The notes beneath the pieces were generated by a model. That model made no database searches, was not told where the DNA came from, and worked only from the letters and a program-made list of their open reading frames with translations. Positions 25,273-33,558 of a stretch of DNA of 36,262 nt are shown here, one piece after another (positions within the stretch are counted from its first letter, which is position 1; every line of letters starts with the position of its first letter). The translations under genes were made by a program, and so were the position numbers. Source of the DNA: Candidatus Methanoperedens nitratireducens (GTDB taxonomy: Archaea > Halobacteriota > Methanosarcinia > Methanosarcinales > Methanoperedenaceae); NCBI GenBank assembly GCA_020724545.1, contig DYGR01000030.1, positions 1 through 36,262 on the forward strand, written 5' to 3'.

Positions 25273-26541
25273 TTACTTTAACCCGCCCAGAAGCCACTTC
25301 CAGAGCGGTACGAAAGTTATCTTAATTCCATTGACGGTTTCGATTCTTTCAAAATCTTTTGTTATTATCAGACCATGATTTAAACCTGCTTCCACGGCGC
25401 ATGCCGCAAGCCCACGAACTTCACGGTCTTTTGTCTTTTCGCTGTTCAATTCGTATGCAACCTGTATTATTTCTTTGATCTTTAGCCCCTCTCGGATGAC
25501 GAAATCCACTTCAAAGCCCTCTTTATTTTTCCAGTAATGGATGTCGTGCTGCTGCGGCGTTTTACGCTTCAGTTCCAAAAATACCGCGTTCTCAAACAGC
25601 CTACCCATGTCTGCTTTGCCGCTTATTGCATACATAAAGCCCGTATCGCCAAGGTACGCTTTTCTGGGATACTGTGTGCGGTCTTTTATGGTATAGGAGA
25701 ATATGTGAGCGAAAAAGAAAAGGTACCCTTCCTGAGAGTATTTTTCAAGGTCAAGCAGGCTTTCTTTGCCGATTTTGTGTCCCAATCCCTTAAAGAAGTT
25801 CAGGCATCTTGATGCCGAAAAATAGGGTGTTTCGATTATGTATTTTCCAAAAAGCTCCACAGTCGTTATGCTCTCGTCAGACATTTCTGCTACGTCAAGA
25901 CCAATAATGTCTCTAAAATACGAATTCAAAAGCCGTATCTTGTCAGTTTTATCCTCGATCAGAACGACTTCAGGAAAACCGCCATATATAAGATACTCTT
26001 CAAGCGCCTTTTCTATTCTTCCGATACCCGCAACGGTCAGTTCGACTTCAATGCCCCTGAAATTCAGGAATTCTTTAAAGGACAGCGGGTAGAGCTCATA
26101 AGCAAGCATTCGGCCCCTGAGCGGTCTCGAAGGAGTTACAAGCTTTTTTCGAGAGGAACTCACAATCAAGTGCAGTTTTCCTTTTAATAGCTCGTGGTTT
26201 CTGGCAAGCCATCCCTCCCAGTCGTGCGCGCCTGTCACCTCATCCAGCAAAAGATATCCTTTGTCTCCGAACCATTTGAGCACATTATCAAGCACCGATT
26301 TGTTATCTTTGATCCTGCTGTCCTCAAGATTAATATATGCAGCATTCTCACCTTCCTTGATAAGCTTCTGCTGGAGCATGATCAGAATGCTGGATTTTCC
26401 CGACCTTCGTATGCCTGTGATGCCGATGACCTTGAGTCGGGAATTTGTTACTACACCTTCTAAATCAAGAGCCCGCACCTTCAGCGCTTTTTTCTGGGCG
26501 TATGTTTTCCATTCCTCAAATATCGTTTCCGCAGTATTCAT
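25273..26541 (-). CDS. AAA+ ATPase with DUF4143 domain
   Basis: The 422-residue protein belongs to the archaeal/bacterial ATPase family with an N-terminal AAA+ domain and a C-terminal nuclease-like DUF4143 domain. Walker A is GIRRSGKSSIL (about residues 43-53), Walker B is YLLLDEV (about 95-101), and SSSRKKLVTPSRPLRGR is the sensor 1 and arginine region. The DUF4143 part has FENAVFLELKRK, IHYWKNKEGFEVDFVI and IQVAYEL, an (E/D)xD...Q pattern like restriction-endonuclease folds. Members are common in variable archaeal regions; their role is not known. It has its own repeat-rich promoter and lies convergent to the frameshifted surface gene. Confidence 0.88.
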   Translation of the reverse strand: MNTAETIFEEWKTYAQKKALKVRALDLEGVVTNSRLKVIGITGIRRSGKSSILIMLQQKLIKEGENAAYINLEDSRIKDNKSVLDNVLKWFGDKGYLLLDEVTGAHDWEGWLARNHELLKGKLHLIVSSSRKKLVTPSRPLRGRMLAYELYPLSFKEFLNFRGIEVELTVAGIGRIEKALEEYLIYGGFPEVVLIEDKTDKIRLLNSYFRDIIGLDVAEMSDESITTVELFGKYIIETPYFSASRCLNFFKGLGHKIGKESLLDLEKYSQEGYLFFFAHIFSYTIKDRTQYPRKAYLGDTGFMYAISGKADMGRLFENAVFLELKRKTPQQHDIHYWKNKEGFEVDFVIREGLKIKEIIQVAYELNSEKTKDREVRGLAACAVEAGLNHGLIITKDFERIETVNGIKITFVPLWKWLLGGLK

Positions 26542-26553
26542 TAAAAATCAATA

Positions 26554-26603
26554 TTGTTTTTGTACAGAACAATATATATAGATTTCTGTTTTTATACAGA
26601 ACT
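26554..26603 (-). promoter_or_regulatory. ATPase promoter: TATA box between two operator-like repeats
   Basis: Two 18-bp direct repeats, TTGTTTTTGTACAGAACA (26554-26571) and CTGTTTTTATACAGAACT (26586-26603), match at 15 of 18 positions. Between them lies AATATATATAG (26571-26581), the probable TATA box. The first repeat is 12 bp before the ATG. Repeats on both sides of a TATA element look like repressor sites. Confidence 0.5.
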
Positions 26604-26708
26604 ATTTTGATAATGCGCTGCGCGGCGATGAAGAACGCAAAGTCCTTAAAGCAGGGCGACTGCTCCGAGTGCCATAATCTGTTTATACTTTCTTCTACGT
26701 TCGGAGCT

Positions 26709-26760
26709 TTGCACTTAAAGTCGCACTTGCACCTAAAGTCATGAAGTTGCACCTAAAGTT
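26709..26760 (+). promoter_or_regulatory. Three TGCACCTAAAGT iterons and TATA box before the membrane-protein gene
   Basis: TTGCACTTAAAGTC (26709), TTGCACCTAAAGTC (26727) and TTGCACCTAAAGTT (26747) are spaced 18 and 20 bp apart. The last ends 6 bp before CTATAAAAG (26767-26775), a TATA box 28 bp before the ATG at 26803. Position just upstream of BRE/TATA suits an activator. The same motif occurs before the structural operon at 28444-28501. Confidence 0.6.
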
Positions 26761-26802
26761 TATGTTCTATAAAAGTTAAAAGAATGCGAAAGGTTGCACA
26801 AA

Positions 26803-28128
26803 ATGAATAACTCAATTGAAAAAGAAAAACAATGGATATATCTTATATTTTTCCTGATAGGCATCTTATCTTTTCCAATCAGCCAGTATTTAGAAGAAGT
26901 ATTCGGTCGTCCATTTTTCCAGTTTTTCTTTCTATTTTTGGTTTATACAATTTTATTTACCATCGGATTATCTTTTTTTAAAGAGCGCACTTTCAGGTTT
27001 GCATTGAAGGCATTTGTACTTACATTTGTTGCATCTATCTTTATTTTAGTAGTAGGACTTATTGCGGGAATGCCACTGGGTAGTTTGATATTATATTCAT
27101 TACTGGGAGGACATGGTATTGGATATATTTACGAGCTCATGATAGGTCCTTTTATTATTTTTTTGATTTTATTTTCAGTTGGAATATATAAATTTAAAGA
27201 CCGACCGCTGATTAATTTCTCAATAAAAGCCTTTGCCGTTTCTTTTACTACTCTATTTTTAATAGCCAGCGGATGGTTTATACTGTCTTATTTAGGAGGA
27301 GGAAGTGGATTGTCTATAGGTGCTCAGGGAATTTATCCATCAGGCGAAAAAATAATTGAGATAACAGACGAAGAATTAGATGAATACCCCTTGCTTAGAG
27401 AAGCAATAAACGAATATGAGATCAATAGAAACCAATTATCAGATATTGATCCCAATCAATGGGGCCGAACAAGGGATTTTATTGTTAAGAAGCAGCAATC
27501 CGGCCAATTTTTATTCAGCATAACAGATACAGAATTAGAGAAAGAGCTGCCCCTAACATCCTGGAACCGGAGCACCAGTCCAATGGAATTAAGAAACGTG
27601 CCTGTAAAATTGAAAAATATATTTCGATCCAACGGATTAAATATTTCTGAATACGCCTTCATAGTTAATCTCTCTGCAGAATTTAAATCGCCATATACTC
27701 CCATTGAATTGTATGGTAGATGGGATATATTTGAAAATCAATATTTGTTCAGCATAATGGATGCTAAGTTAGAAGAGGATTTAAATAGAGTTCCGTACGA
27801 GATGGGAGGGGAATTAAGAGAAGAGGATATAAATAAAATAGTAAAAATAAAGGATTTTTTTGAATCTAAAGGTTTGTCACTTTTTGAAAAACACTGGATC
27901 AGAAGATCGCCTGAAAATTGGGTTATAATTGAAGCGGGAGGGGGAAGGAAAGTCTACGAAATCTGGAAAGAGAAGGGAACACTTAATGTTTACACACCAC
28001 ATGAAATGATATATGAAATCCGGAAAGAGAATGGAAAACTAAATGTTTATGATAAACCAGGCGGTGTCGGTGTACCAGTTTTCAAAGTTGGCGATAAGTA
28101 TTACAAGTTCTATTTCGGTCAACCTTAG
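26803..28128 (+). CDS. AT-rich gene for a membrane protein of unknown function
   Basis: The 441-residue protein has about five or six membrane helices in its first 170 residues (IYLIFFLIGILSFPIS, FQFFFLFLVYTILFTIGL, AFVLTFVASIFILVVGLIAG, IGPFIIFLILFSVGIY, SFTTLFLIASGWFILSYL). A soluble C-terminal part of about 270 residues follows, with two related segments (FLFSITDTELEKELPL and YLFSIMDAKLEEDLNR), then a repeated MIYEIRKENGKLNVYD-like motif. No family is recognised. Codon use is much more AT-rich than neighbours, suggesting separate acquisition. ATG at 26803 is chosen over TTG at 26794 because the TATA box spacing then gives a leaderless start. Confidence 0.65.
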   Translation: MNNSIEKEKQWIYLIFFLIGILSFPISQYLEEVFGRPFFQFFFLFLVYTILFTIGLSFFKERTFRFALKAFVLTFVASIFILVVGLIAGMPLGSLILYSLLGGHGIGYIYELMIGPFIIFLILFSVGIYKFKDRPLINFSIKAFAVSFTTLFLIASGWFILSYLGGGSGLSIGAQGIYPSGEKIIEITDEELDEYPLLREAINEYEINRNQLSDIDPNQWGRTRDFIVKKQQSGQFLFSITDTELEKELPLTSWNRSTSPMELRNVPVKLKNIFRSNGLNISEYAFIVNLSAEFKSPYTPIELYGRWDIFENQYLFSIMDAKLEEDLNRVPYEMGGELREEDINKIVKIKDFFESKGLSLFEKHWIRRSPENWVIIEAGGGRKVYEIWKEKGTLNVYTPHEMIYEIRKENGKLNVYDKPGGVGVPVFKVGDKYYKFYFGQP

Positions 28129-28343
28129 ACTCGCCGGGAGAATATGTGCTCACCGTGAACATAATGAACAGCAGGGCTTCAAGCTGTATTAATATCACCT
28201 CAAGTAATGTCATCTTCGACGGTTCGGGCTTTATTGTTGATCGCGTAATAGAGAGCGTAAGCAGGGTATCCGATTATGGAGTTTATGTTCATAACACAGC
28301 ATAGCTGACAAATGCGACTGTAAGAAATTTGGAGATCGTTTGA
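28128..28343 (+). pseudogene. Fragment of a NosD-like beta-helix surface protein
   Basis: Translation gives DSPGEYVLTVNIMNS, CINITSSNVIFDGSGF, DYGVYVHNTA, then a TAG (28302-28304), then LTNATVRNLEIV and a stop. This is the typical repeat of archaeal secreted parallel beta-helix (NosD/CASH-type) proteins, where GVYV-N-LTNVTVKNL is usually continuous. No start codon or rest of the gene is present, so it is a decayed leftover. The fragment overlaps the stop of the membrane-protein gene. Confidence 0.65.
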
Positions 28344-28418
28344 AACTCTTTGATTTTGATTTTAGCATTAAATAACTCCTATTTTACTCAAAATAGCTTT
28401 TTCACCCGAGTTTCAGAC
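28338..28418. repeat. Inverted repeat between beta-helix fragment and operon promoter
   Basis: GTTTGAAACTC (28338-28348) and GAGTTTCAGAC (28408-28418) are complementary at 10 of 11 positions around a 59-bp AT-rich spacer. TTTGAAACTCTT from the first arm also occurs at 35311-35322. The rest of 28,344-28,440 shows nothing else. Confidence 0.3.
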
Positions 28419-28443
28419 TACAAAAATTTATATGAACCAATTT

Positions 28444-28501
28444 CTGCACCTAAAGTCTAACATCTGCACCTAAAATCAGCTAAAAATGGTACTTTAGGTA
28501 C
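28444..28501 (+). promoter_or_regulatory. TGCACCTAAAGT iterons before the structural operon
   Basis: CTGCACCTAAAGTC (28444) and CTGCACCTAAAATC (28464) are direct copies 20 bp apart, and ACTTTAGGTAC (28491-28501) is an inverted copy. TATTTTAAA (28522-28530) follows as TATA box, about 26 bp before the ATG at 28552, predicting a leaderless start. Motif and order (iterons, then TATA, then leaderless gene) match the promoter at 26709-26803. Confidence 0.6.
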
Positions 28502-28551
28502 AAAGCTCCAACGGGGAAAACTATTTTAAAGCAACACTCACAAAACTTCTC

Positions 28552-29076
28552 ATGCCCACGACCCCTGTAATCAAATTAGTGACAAGAGCCGATTCGAACA
28601 ATCCTGGAGCCAACAAGAAAGTAACAGATCCGGGCAACTCGGAAGCGAGCGTGGCTGCACCTTTAAATTTTGGCTCTATAAACATAGACGCAGATACTTG
28701 GTCAGCCGTAAGGGTTTTCTGGGGGCACTTAGTAGATCTTGGCGGAAATGCAAGGGTCAACAACCTGAAGTTCTATGTGGACGGCGATTTCAACGGGCAG
28801 GCTACCATCCAGCACTACGACAAGATAACCAATGTCTGGGAAGCACCCGGCGGCGCAGGCACAAGGCAGAATGGAAATGCAGCTTCTGCAAAGACATACA
28901 GCGCAGCCAAGCCCATCACAAAGGATGACGGCGTTACAACTGAATTGACAGCCGTAGACCAGTTCACTCAGTTCATCTACTGCCAGCTTTTTGTTCAGGC
29001 AGGCACGCCCACGGGCACGCACACAACAGGCGAAGGTAAGGGCAGGGCAAAACTGGCATTCAATTATAGCAGCTGA
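28552..29076 (+). CDS. Unknown structural-type protein, first gene of the operon (174 aa)
   Basis: I do not recognise this protein. It has 174 residues, no signal peptide or membrane helix, and it is rich in Ala, Gly, Thr and Asn with predicted beta-strands (NNLKFYVDGDFNGQATIQHYD, QFTQFIYCQLFVQAG). The flow of short strands with VRVFWGHLVDLGGNARVNNLKFYVDG would suit a beta-sandwich capsid, tail-tube or appendage subunit; that is inference from composition and context only. It has no SD and a TATA box 26 bp upstream, so it is probably leaderless. The next gene follows 8 bp later. Confidence 0.6.
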   Translation: MPTTPVIKLVTRADSNNPGANKKVTDPGNSEASVAAPLNFGSINIDADTWSAVRVFWGHLVDLGGNARVNNLKFYVDGDFNGQATIQHYDKITNVWEAPGGAGTRQNGNAASAKTYSAAKPITKDDGVTTELTAVDQFTQFIYCQLFVQAGTPTGTHTTGEGKGRAKLAFNYSS

Positions 29077-29084
29077 GGGATACA

Positions 29085-29438
29085 ATGTACGAAGCATTGG
29101 TCAAAATAGATGAAAACAGCATGACATGGAGCGAGCTTAAAACCCTGTGCGAGAGCAGGGGCTTAAGAATAGTCCTCATTGCGATAAAAGATAAAGAAGG
29201 AAAAATCCTGCCAGATTCGTTCGCCGCGATCCCGCCTGATGCGCAGCTTGCACTGCACTTCAAGACAGCAGAGATCGATTCAGATATCGCTGAAACGGTC
29301 TCAGAGTCTGCAGGATACATAGATTCGCAATCAAGGGAAATAACAAAAGAAGTGGATCTCAGGTCAGGAGAGGTCAGATCAAAAGTTCTGGAGACGCCAG
29401 AGAATCAGGTTCACGGCATAAAGTTAGGAGGCTTGTAG
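29085..29438 (+). CDS. Unknown small operon protein (117 aa)
   Basis: This protein is not recognised. It begins with a compact alpha/beta segment (MYEALVKIDENSMTWSELKTLCESRGLRIVLIAIKD, residues 1-36), then an acidic region and a heptad-like charged helix (about 80-110). No signal peptide or membrane helix is seen. GAGGGA lies 6 bp upstream of the ATG. It is the second gene of the tight operon, with the next start codon directly touching its stop. The small size and the charged helix would fit a chaperone, connector or scaffold, but the sequence does not show which. Confidence 0.55.
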   Translation: MYEALVKIDENSMTWSELKTLCESRGLRIVLIAIKDKEGKILPDSFAAIPPDAQLALHFKTAEIDSDIAETVSESAGYIDSQSREITKEVDLRSGEVRSKVLETPENQVHGIKLGGL

Positions 29439-29546
29439 ATGGAGCTAAAAGTTTTTCAGGGAACATTAATGCGAAATTCAACTGAACAGAACGCAGAGAG
29501 TCAAAAAGAAACTCAAAGCAGTGAAGATCAGAAGGAGCAAGGATAA
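29439..29546 (+). CDS. Very small operon protein (35 aa)
   Basis: A 35-codon ORF starts directly after the previous stop (TAG then ATG) with a perfect GGAGG 8-10 bp upstream and ends 2 bp before the next ATG. The product is MELKVFQGTLMR followed by a Glu/Gln/Ser/Lys-rich tail (SQKETQSSEDQKEQG). Its exact fit between two genes and its strong start signal argue that it is real. Its own 3' end carries the ribosome-binding AAGGAG of the next gene. No function is recognised. Confidence 0.55.
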   Translation: MELKVFQGTLMRNSTEQNAESQKETQSSEDQKEQG

Positions 29547-29548
29547 AC

Positions 29549-30649
29549 ATGGGATTCTACAGCGGTTCTTCAACAATGCCAGGCATCGTAAACATGCTGG
29601 CTGATAGGCTGATCGCATCAGACTCTAAATTCACAAATCCGTATGCAGCTTCAAATAGATATACCGGGGACGGCAACGACGCTGACTATGGAGTATCGTG
29701 CTATCACAGAAGAGTGGTCAAATGGGAAGACCCTGCTAAAACAGGGCAGGAAAGAATGATGTACACAGTGTTCCAGATCCCTTTCTGGGACGTCAACCAG
29801 GCGATGTTCCAGACAAGAGGCGACTCGGCCCAGTACATGTTCGGGATCGAAGTGATCGTCTCAACCGCCTGGAACGACACCACCAACCTGCCTGATGGAG
29901 ATGTGCAGAGAACCATTATTCCAATCGCCTGGTGGAACACCGGCATGTCAAACGCACAGAAGGCAGTACTGTTCACGCACAATGTGGCGTACTGGTTCTG
30001 GGTGGATGACGACGAACTTTCACCTGACAAAGGAAACGGCTTATGCATAATGATCAAGCCTGACTCAACGGGCGGATACGGCTGGAGTTCATGGACATAC
30101 ACAACATCGGTGTTCTTCAACATGGAAAAACTCAAAACAAAGGAATTCTCAGACGGCTACTCGCTGTGGTTCTTCCATTCTCATGCAAATAGCTTCCCGT
30201 GGGGAGGTGGGAACCAGAATGCCCTGTCAAAGAAGTGGGCATGGGTACTGCACCCATGGGCGCCGCCAGCGACTGACAGTGCGTTCGGCGATGCCAACAA
30301 CTTCTCGTCTCTTGCGCAGACATGGTGGGGGCAGAGGTCCACGGGACTTAACACCTTTGAGAACTACGGAATCAAGGGCATAGATTTCCCGATATGGGCG
30401 CCTCTCAGCCAGGGCGGCAGTCCTCCTAACGTGTATTTCATGAAGGGGATAATACACGCCGAACCGAGATTCAACAACAAGCCGATAGGCATAATCGAGC
30501 ACTGCTTCCCGTGGAGAGAGGGGACTGGCATAGTGGACCAGGACATCATCTCACTGCCGGCACCTTCGACCACGAAATACGTCTGCCTGGGCAAAGAGAG
30601 CGCGACATATGCTGCAAGACTCACAATGGCAATGAAATACACTTATTAG
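29549..30649 (+). CDS. Trp-rich unknown structural-type protein (366 aa)
   Basis: I recognise no family. The 366-residue protein has no signal peptide or membrane helix and is unusually rich in Trp, Tyr, Phe, Asn and Gly (WFWVDDDEL, GYGWSSWTYTTSVFF, YSLWFFHSHANSFPWGGGNQN, KKWAWVLHPWAPP), a composition common in beta-rich virion or appendage proteins. Predicted secondary structure by eye is mostly beta. SD AAGGAG lies 9 bp upstream. It is the largest globular product of the operon and could be a capsid, baseplate or adhesin subunit; this is a guess from context. The fibre-like gene follows 25 bp later. Confidence 0.6.
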   Translation: MGFYSGSSTMPGIVNMLADRLIASDSKFTNPYAASNRYTGDGNDADYGVSCYHRRVVKWEDPAKTGQERMMYTVFQIPFWDVNQAMFQTRGDSAQYMFGIEVIVSTAWNDTTNLPDGDVQRTIIPIAWWNTGMSNAQKAVLFTHNVAYWFWVDDDELSPDKGNGLCIMIKPDSTGGYGWSSWTYTTSVFFNMEKLKTKEFSDGYSLWFFHSHANSFPWGGGNQNALSKKWAWVLHPWAPPATDSAFGDANNFSSLAQTWWGQRSTGLNTFENYGIKGIDFPIWAPLSQGGSPPNVYFMKGIIHAEPRFNNKPIGIIEHCFPWREGTGIVDQDIISLPAPSTTKYVCLGKESATYAARLTMAMKYTY

Positions 30650-30674
30650 CTCACTGCCTTTCATTTATTTTTAA

Positions 30675-32708
30675 ATGCCTGAACATGCATCCTCAGAAAT
30701 CATATTATTAAGACATCAGAGAGAACAGAGTACAGAATCTGCAAATAACCAGCTAACCCTGAGGACCGCAGAGAAAAAGGAACTGCACTTCGGTCTAACA
30801 ATTCCTGCAAAAGACGCTGTCCTTCTGGCTCTTTCCAGGCATCCTGCTGTGCAGCCGCAGGACATCGTCCAGCAGCAGGAGTTCCTTATAAGCAAAGCAG
30901 CGCTGTCGGAGCACATAGTAACTGCAGGAAAGCAGCATACTGCGCTTGTTCTTGAAATCCAAAAATCCCCTTCGCTGCAGAGCACAACAGGATTCAGACA
31001 GCCCATTTTAACAAGAGCTGCTATCACAGGAAGGCATGTGGGAAATAATCTGCCCTCGACCCCAAGGCCGCTATCTCTAAACAGGGCTGGCATAGCTGCA
31101 AGCTCTCTAGCAATAACTCGAACTCAATTGAAATTATTGAATGGCGCGATAACCGAAAGGCTCGTAGAAAGCGGAAATATTAGAAACTCAAAAGAACTGC
31201 CAATTTTTATTCACCATATATCTCCTGCCTCTTTGCCGCAGGGAAAGAGCGAGTACACTTTGCAGCCTGCAGGCATTGAACATTCAGTAGTCCTTTCAGG
31301 ACAGGAGCTTTCAGGAAAAGAACTCACGTTTACATCAGCATCACCACCGGCATCTCTGGCTGCACATGCTCCGCCTGAACTTCTAAGAGCATCAAAGGAA
31401 GGGCAGCTTATTCCAGCAGGTGAGAGCAAATTCGATGAAAGCTTTACGGCAGAAGCTACGGGATACAAGCCGTTCGATGAGCAGATCATACTGACAATCA
31501 CCCGTGCAAGGGAATTCATCGAGCATCTCCTGCTCAGGTCGCCTCGCAGTGAAAGCCTAACCGAACCTCACAGGCAGCTTGAACTCGTCAGAGCAAGCAT
31601 TGAACGCGGATTTGTCCTGGCAGGTGCACTAACTGGAAAAGAGATCAATTTTTATAAACACCGGCAAAACGCATCAGCTTTAGAAGCGCACCCGTTGCTG
31701 GAATTCCTGAGAGCGATAATATCTGGCCAGTCAGTGCAGCCGGAAAGAACAGAGAAACTCAGGCAGTTTGAACTTGCAGCATCTCCCGGGATCGAAAGTA
31801 CAGGCATCTCTTATACAGCGCTCGCGCTCCAAAACGCTGCAGTCACCGGGAAGCATGTGGGCAAGGACCTGTCCGCAGTTCCACAAAATCTCCCGCTTCG
31901 AAAGGCATCAGTTAATCAGAGCAGCATAATTAACCCAATAAATATGCCCTTCTCAACTGCAGCAGGCATTATCACCGACACGCTCTTTGGAAGCGGGAAC
32001 TCATACGGCATGAAAGAACTGCTTATCTCTAAAGGGCTGTGGACCGGCGCCTTCAGATTTGATGAATCGGTGCACTTATGGGGAACGAAGAGCATCTCAG
32101 CTTTGGATCTTACAGTTCTGATATCGATGTGCAAATCGCTCGATGAATCCATCACAATAGAGAGAACTGGCTATATTTCATCCGATGAAACAATCCACCT
32201 CGGGAAAACAACTGTTTGCGACCTCTCGTTAACTGTTAAGCCGTGCAAATCCCTGGATGAAAGAATATCTCTCTCCAGAGCAGGCCTATCCGCGTCTGAT
32301 GAGCAGATAAGCCTGATAAGAAACTACATGCATGCTGCGAAGGTCGATGAGATCGTTCTTATCATTCCAAAAGCACTGCTTGATGAGGTTGTAACCCTCA
32401 CCGCCGCGCCATCAATTGCAACGCTCGATGAATCCATGCTCGCCCAGAGATCCAGCCTGGGCAGAGCAGATGAGACTTTAGAACTTGTTATGAGCTATGT
32501 TCTGCCGTCAGGAGAATCAGTTCCAGCGCATCTCAGGAATGCTTCGTTCGATGAATCAATCACGCTCATAAAGACAGAGTTCGATGAGACGATCACGATA
32601 TACAGCGACCAGAGAGCTGCGCTTCTGGGGGACGTTGTACGAGACTCAGACTTCAGAGCTAAAGGGATAATTGTTCATGCGGGACAGGACTTTGTACTGG
32701 AACAGTGA
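30675..32708 (+). CDS. Repetitive fibre-like protein with DExI repeats (677 aa)
   Basis: This 677-residue repetitive protein has no signal peptide or membrane helix. The N-terminal two thirds contain an internal duplication (AAITGRHVGNNL near residue 115 and AAVTGKHVGKDL near 395) and many HxxLxRA-like turns. From about residue 455 on there are about 14 units of 15-22 residues of the type (S/F)DE(S/T)(I/V)xLxx, for example FDESVHLW, LDESITIER, SDETIHLG, LDERISLS and SDEQISLI. Such short strand-turn repeats suggest a beta-solenoid or shaft, as in tail fibres and adhesins. It ends with ALLGDVVRDSDF, a piece that recurs 941 bp downstream. It is the last gene of the operon. No family is recognised. 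Confidence 0.6.
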   Translation: MPEHASSEIILLRHQREQSTESANNQLTLRTAEKKELHFGLTIPAKDAVLLALSRHPAVQPQDIVQQQEFLISKAALSEHIVTAGKQHTALVLEIQKSPSLQSTTGFRQPILTRAAITGRHVGNNLPSTPRPLSLNRAGIAASSLAITRTQLKLLNGAITERLVESGNIRNSKELPIFIHHISPASLPQGKSEYTLQPAGIEHSVVLSGQELSGKELTFTSASPPASLAAHAPPELLRASKEGQLIPAGESKFDESFTAEATGYKPFDEQIILTITRAREFIEHLLLRSPRSESLTEPHRQLELVRASIERGFVLAGALTGKEINFYKHRQNASALEAHPLLEFLRAIISGQSVQPERTEKLRQFELAASPGIESTGISYTALALQNAAVTGKHVGKDLSAVPQNLPLRKASVNQSSIINPINMPFSTAAGIITDTLFGSGNSYGMKELLISKGLWTGAFRFDESVHLWGTKSISALDLTVLISMCKSLDESITIERTGYISSDETIHLGKTTVCDLSLTVKPCKSLDERISLSRAGLSASDEQISLIRNYMHAAKVDEIVLIIPKALLDEVVTLTAAPSIATLDESMLAQRSSLGRADETLELVMSYVLPSGESVPAHLRNASFDESITLIKTEFDETITIYSDQRAALLGDVVRDSDFRAKGIIVHAGQDFVLEQ

Positions 32709-32763
32709 ATTACTCCACAACCTATTTTAGAGTAAATATTCTCCCATGGATGGAGGTATGAAT

Positions 32764-32835
32764 AATGGCAGAAGAGAAGGCATATATCATAATCCATATA
32801 TGTAAACAAGGAACATTTAGAAACACATTATTTTG
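32764..32835 (+). CDS. Tiny ORF with good ribosome-binding site (23 aa)
   Basis: ATG at 32764 is preceded by GGAGGT at 8 bp and opens a 23-codon frame (MAEEKAYIIIHICKQG...) ending 10 bp before the methyltransferase gene. It may be a truncated gene start or a leader peptide. No homology is recognised. Confidence 0.25.
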
Positions 32836-32845
32836 AGAAATTATT

Positions 32846-33544
32846 ATGGACAGTATTTCTAAATTCAACGGCATTGACTATGCAAATACCTTTGCAAAAA
32901 AGATCAGTGTGATGCACGAATTAATCAAAGACGTCCTGTCAGGTCACCTGAACAAAGGTGATGTGATAATCGATATAGGTGGCGGCCCTGGGATGGGTGC
33001 AAAGATTATCGAGAATCTGGGTATAGAAGCAACAGTGATAAATATTGAACCTTCTACCACGATCTATGATATTCCCCAGCTTTCGTCAGTGAAATACATA
33101 CCCTTAAAGATGACTTTTAAAGACGCGCTGGATGCCAAAATGCCCTTTGCTGCCAACTGCCTGTTGATGGTAAGCTCAGAACATGAGATCGCATTATGCA
33201 GCGGTCTATCAGCCAAAGAAAACAAAAGGATTTTCTTTGAAGATCTGAATAAGTTTATCCATAAAAATCTCAAGAAGAATGGACTTCTTGTTTTTGGATT
33301 TCCGAACTATAGAAAAGGAGCATCCGAAACAGAGATTGACAAACAGCGCAGATTAACTGAATCACTTTTGGGGCATTCACATCCAAAAGAGGAGTTCTTT
33401 TCAGTAGAAGAGTTCTCTGTATCCCTGGGTGTGCAGCCTGTTGTATACATTCAAAAACCTATGAATCTTGCCAATGAGAACCCAGAAGAGACAATCTTGA
33501 GGGCAAATGCGGCTGTATTCAAAATACAAAATGGAAATCTCTGA
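32846..33544 (+). CDS. Class I SAM-dependent methyltransferase
   Basis: The 232-residue protein has a Rossmann-type methyltransferase fold. DVIIDIGGGPGMGAKIIE (about residues 38-55) is the SAM-binding motif I, VINIEPS (about 65-71) is the acidic strand-2 region, and NGLLVFGFPNY (about 150-160) is the post-core strand. The substrate is unknown; it has some look of Rsm22-like or small-molecule enzymes. No SD precedes the ATG, and a TATA-like CATATATG lies about 50 bp upstream. It is bracketed by two copies of a 37-bp sequence from the end of the fibre gene, so it may be a later insertion. Confidence 0.8.
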   Translation: MDSISKFNGIDYANTFAKKISVMHELIKDVLSGHLNKGDVIIDIGGGPGMGAKIIENLGIEATVINIEPSTTIYDIPQLSSVKYIPLKMTFKDALDAKMPFAANCLLMVSSEHEIALCSGLSAKENKRIFFEDLNKFIHKNLKKNGLLVFGFPNYRKGASETEIDKQRRLTESLLGHSHPKEEFFSVEEFSVSLGVQPVVYIQKPMNLANENPEETILRANAAVFKIQNGNL

Positions 33545-33558
33545 TAATCTCAGCGGAT

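Noticed and set aside
28338..28418. Terminal inverted repeats of an insertion sequence
   Set aside because: The arms are 11 bp with a mismatch, enclose only 59 bp, and no target-site duplication or transposase is seen.
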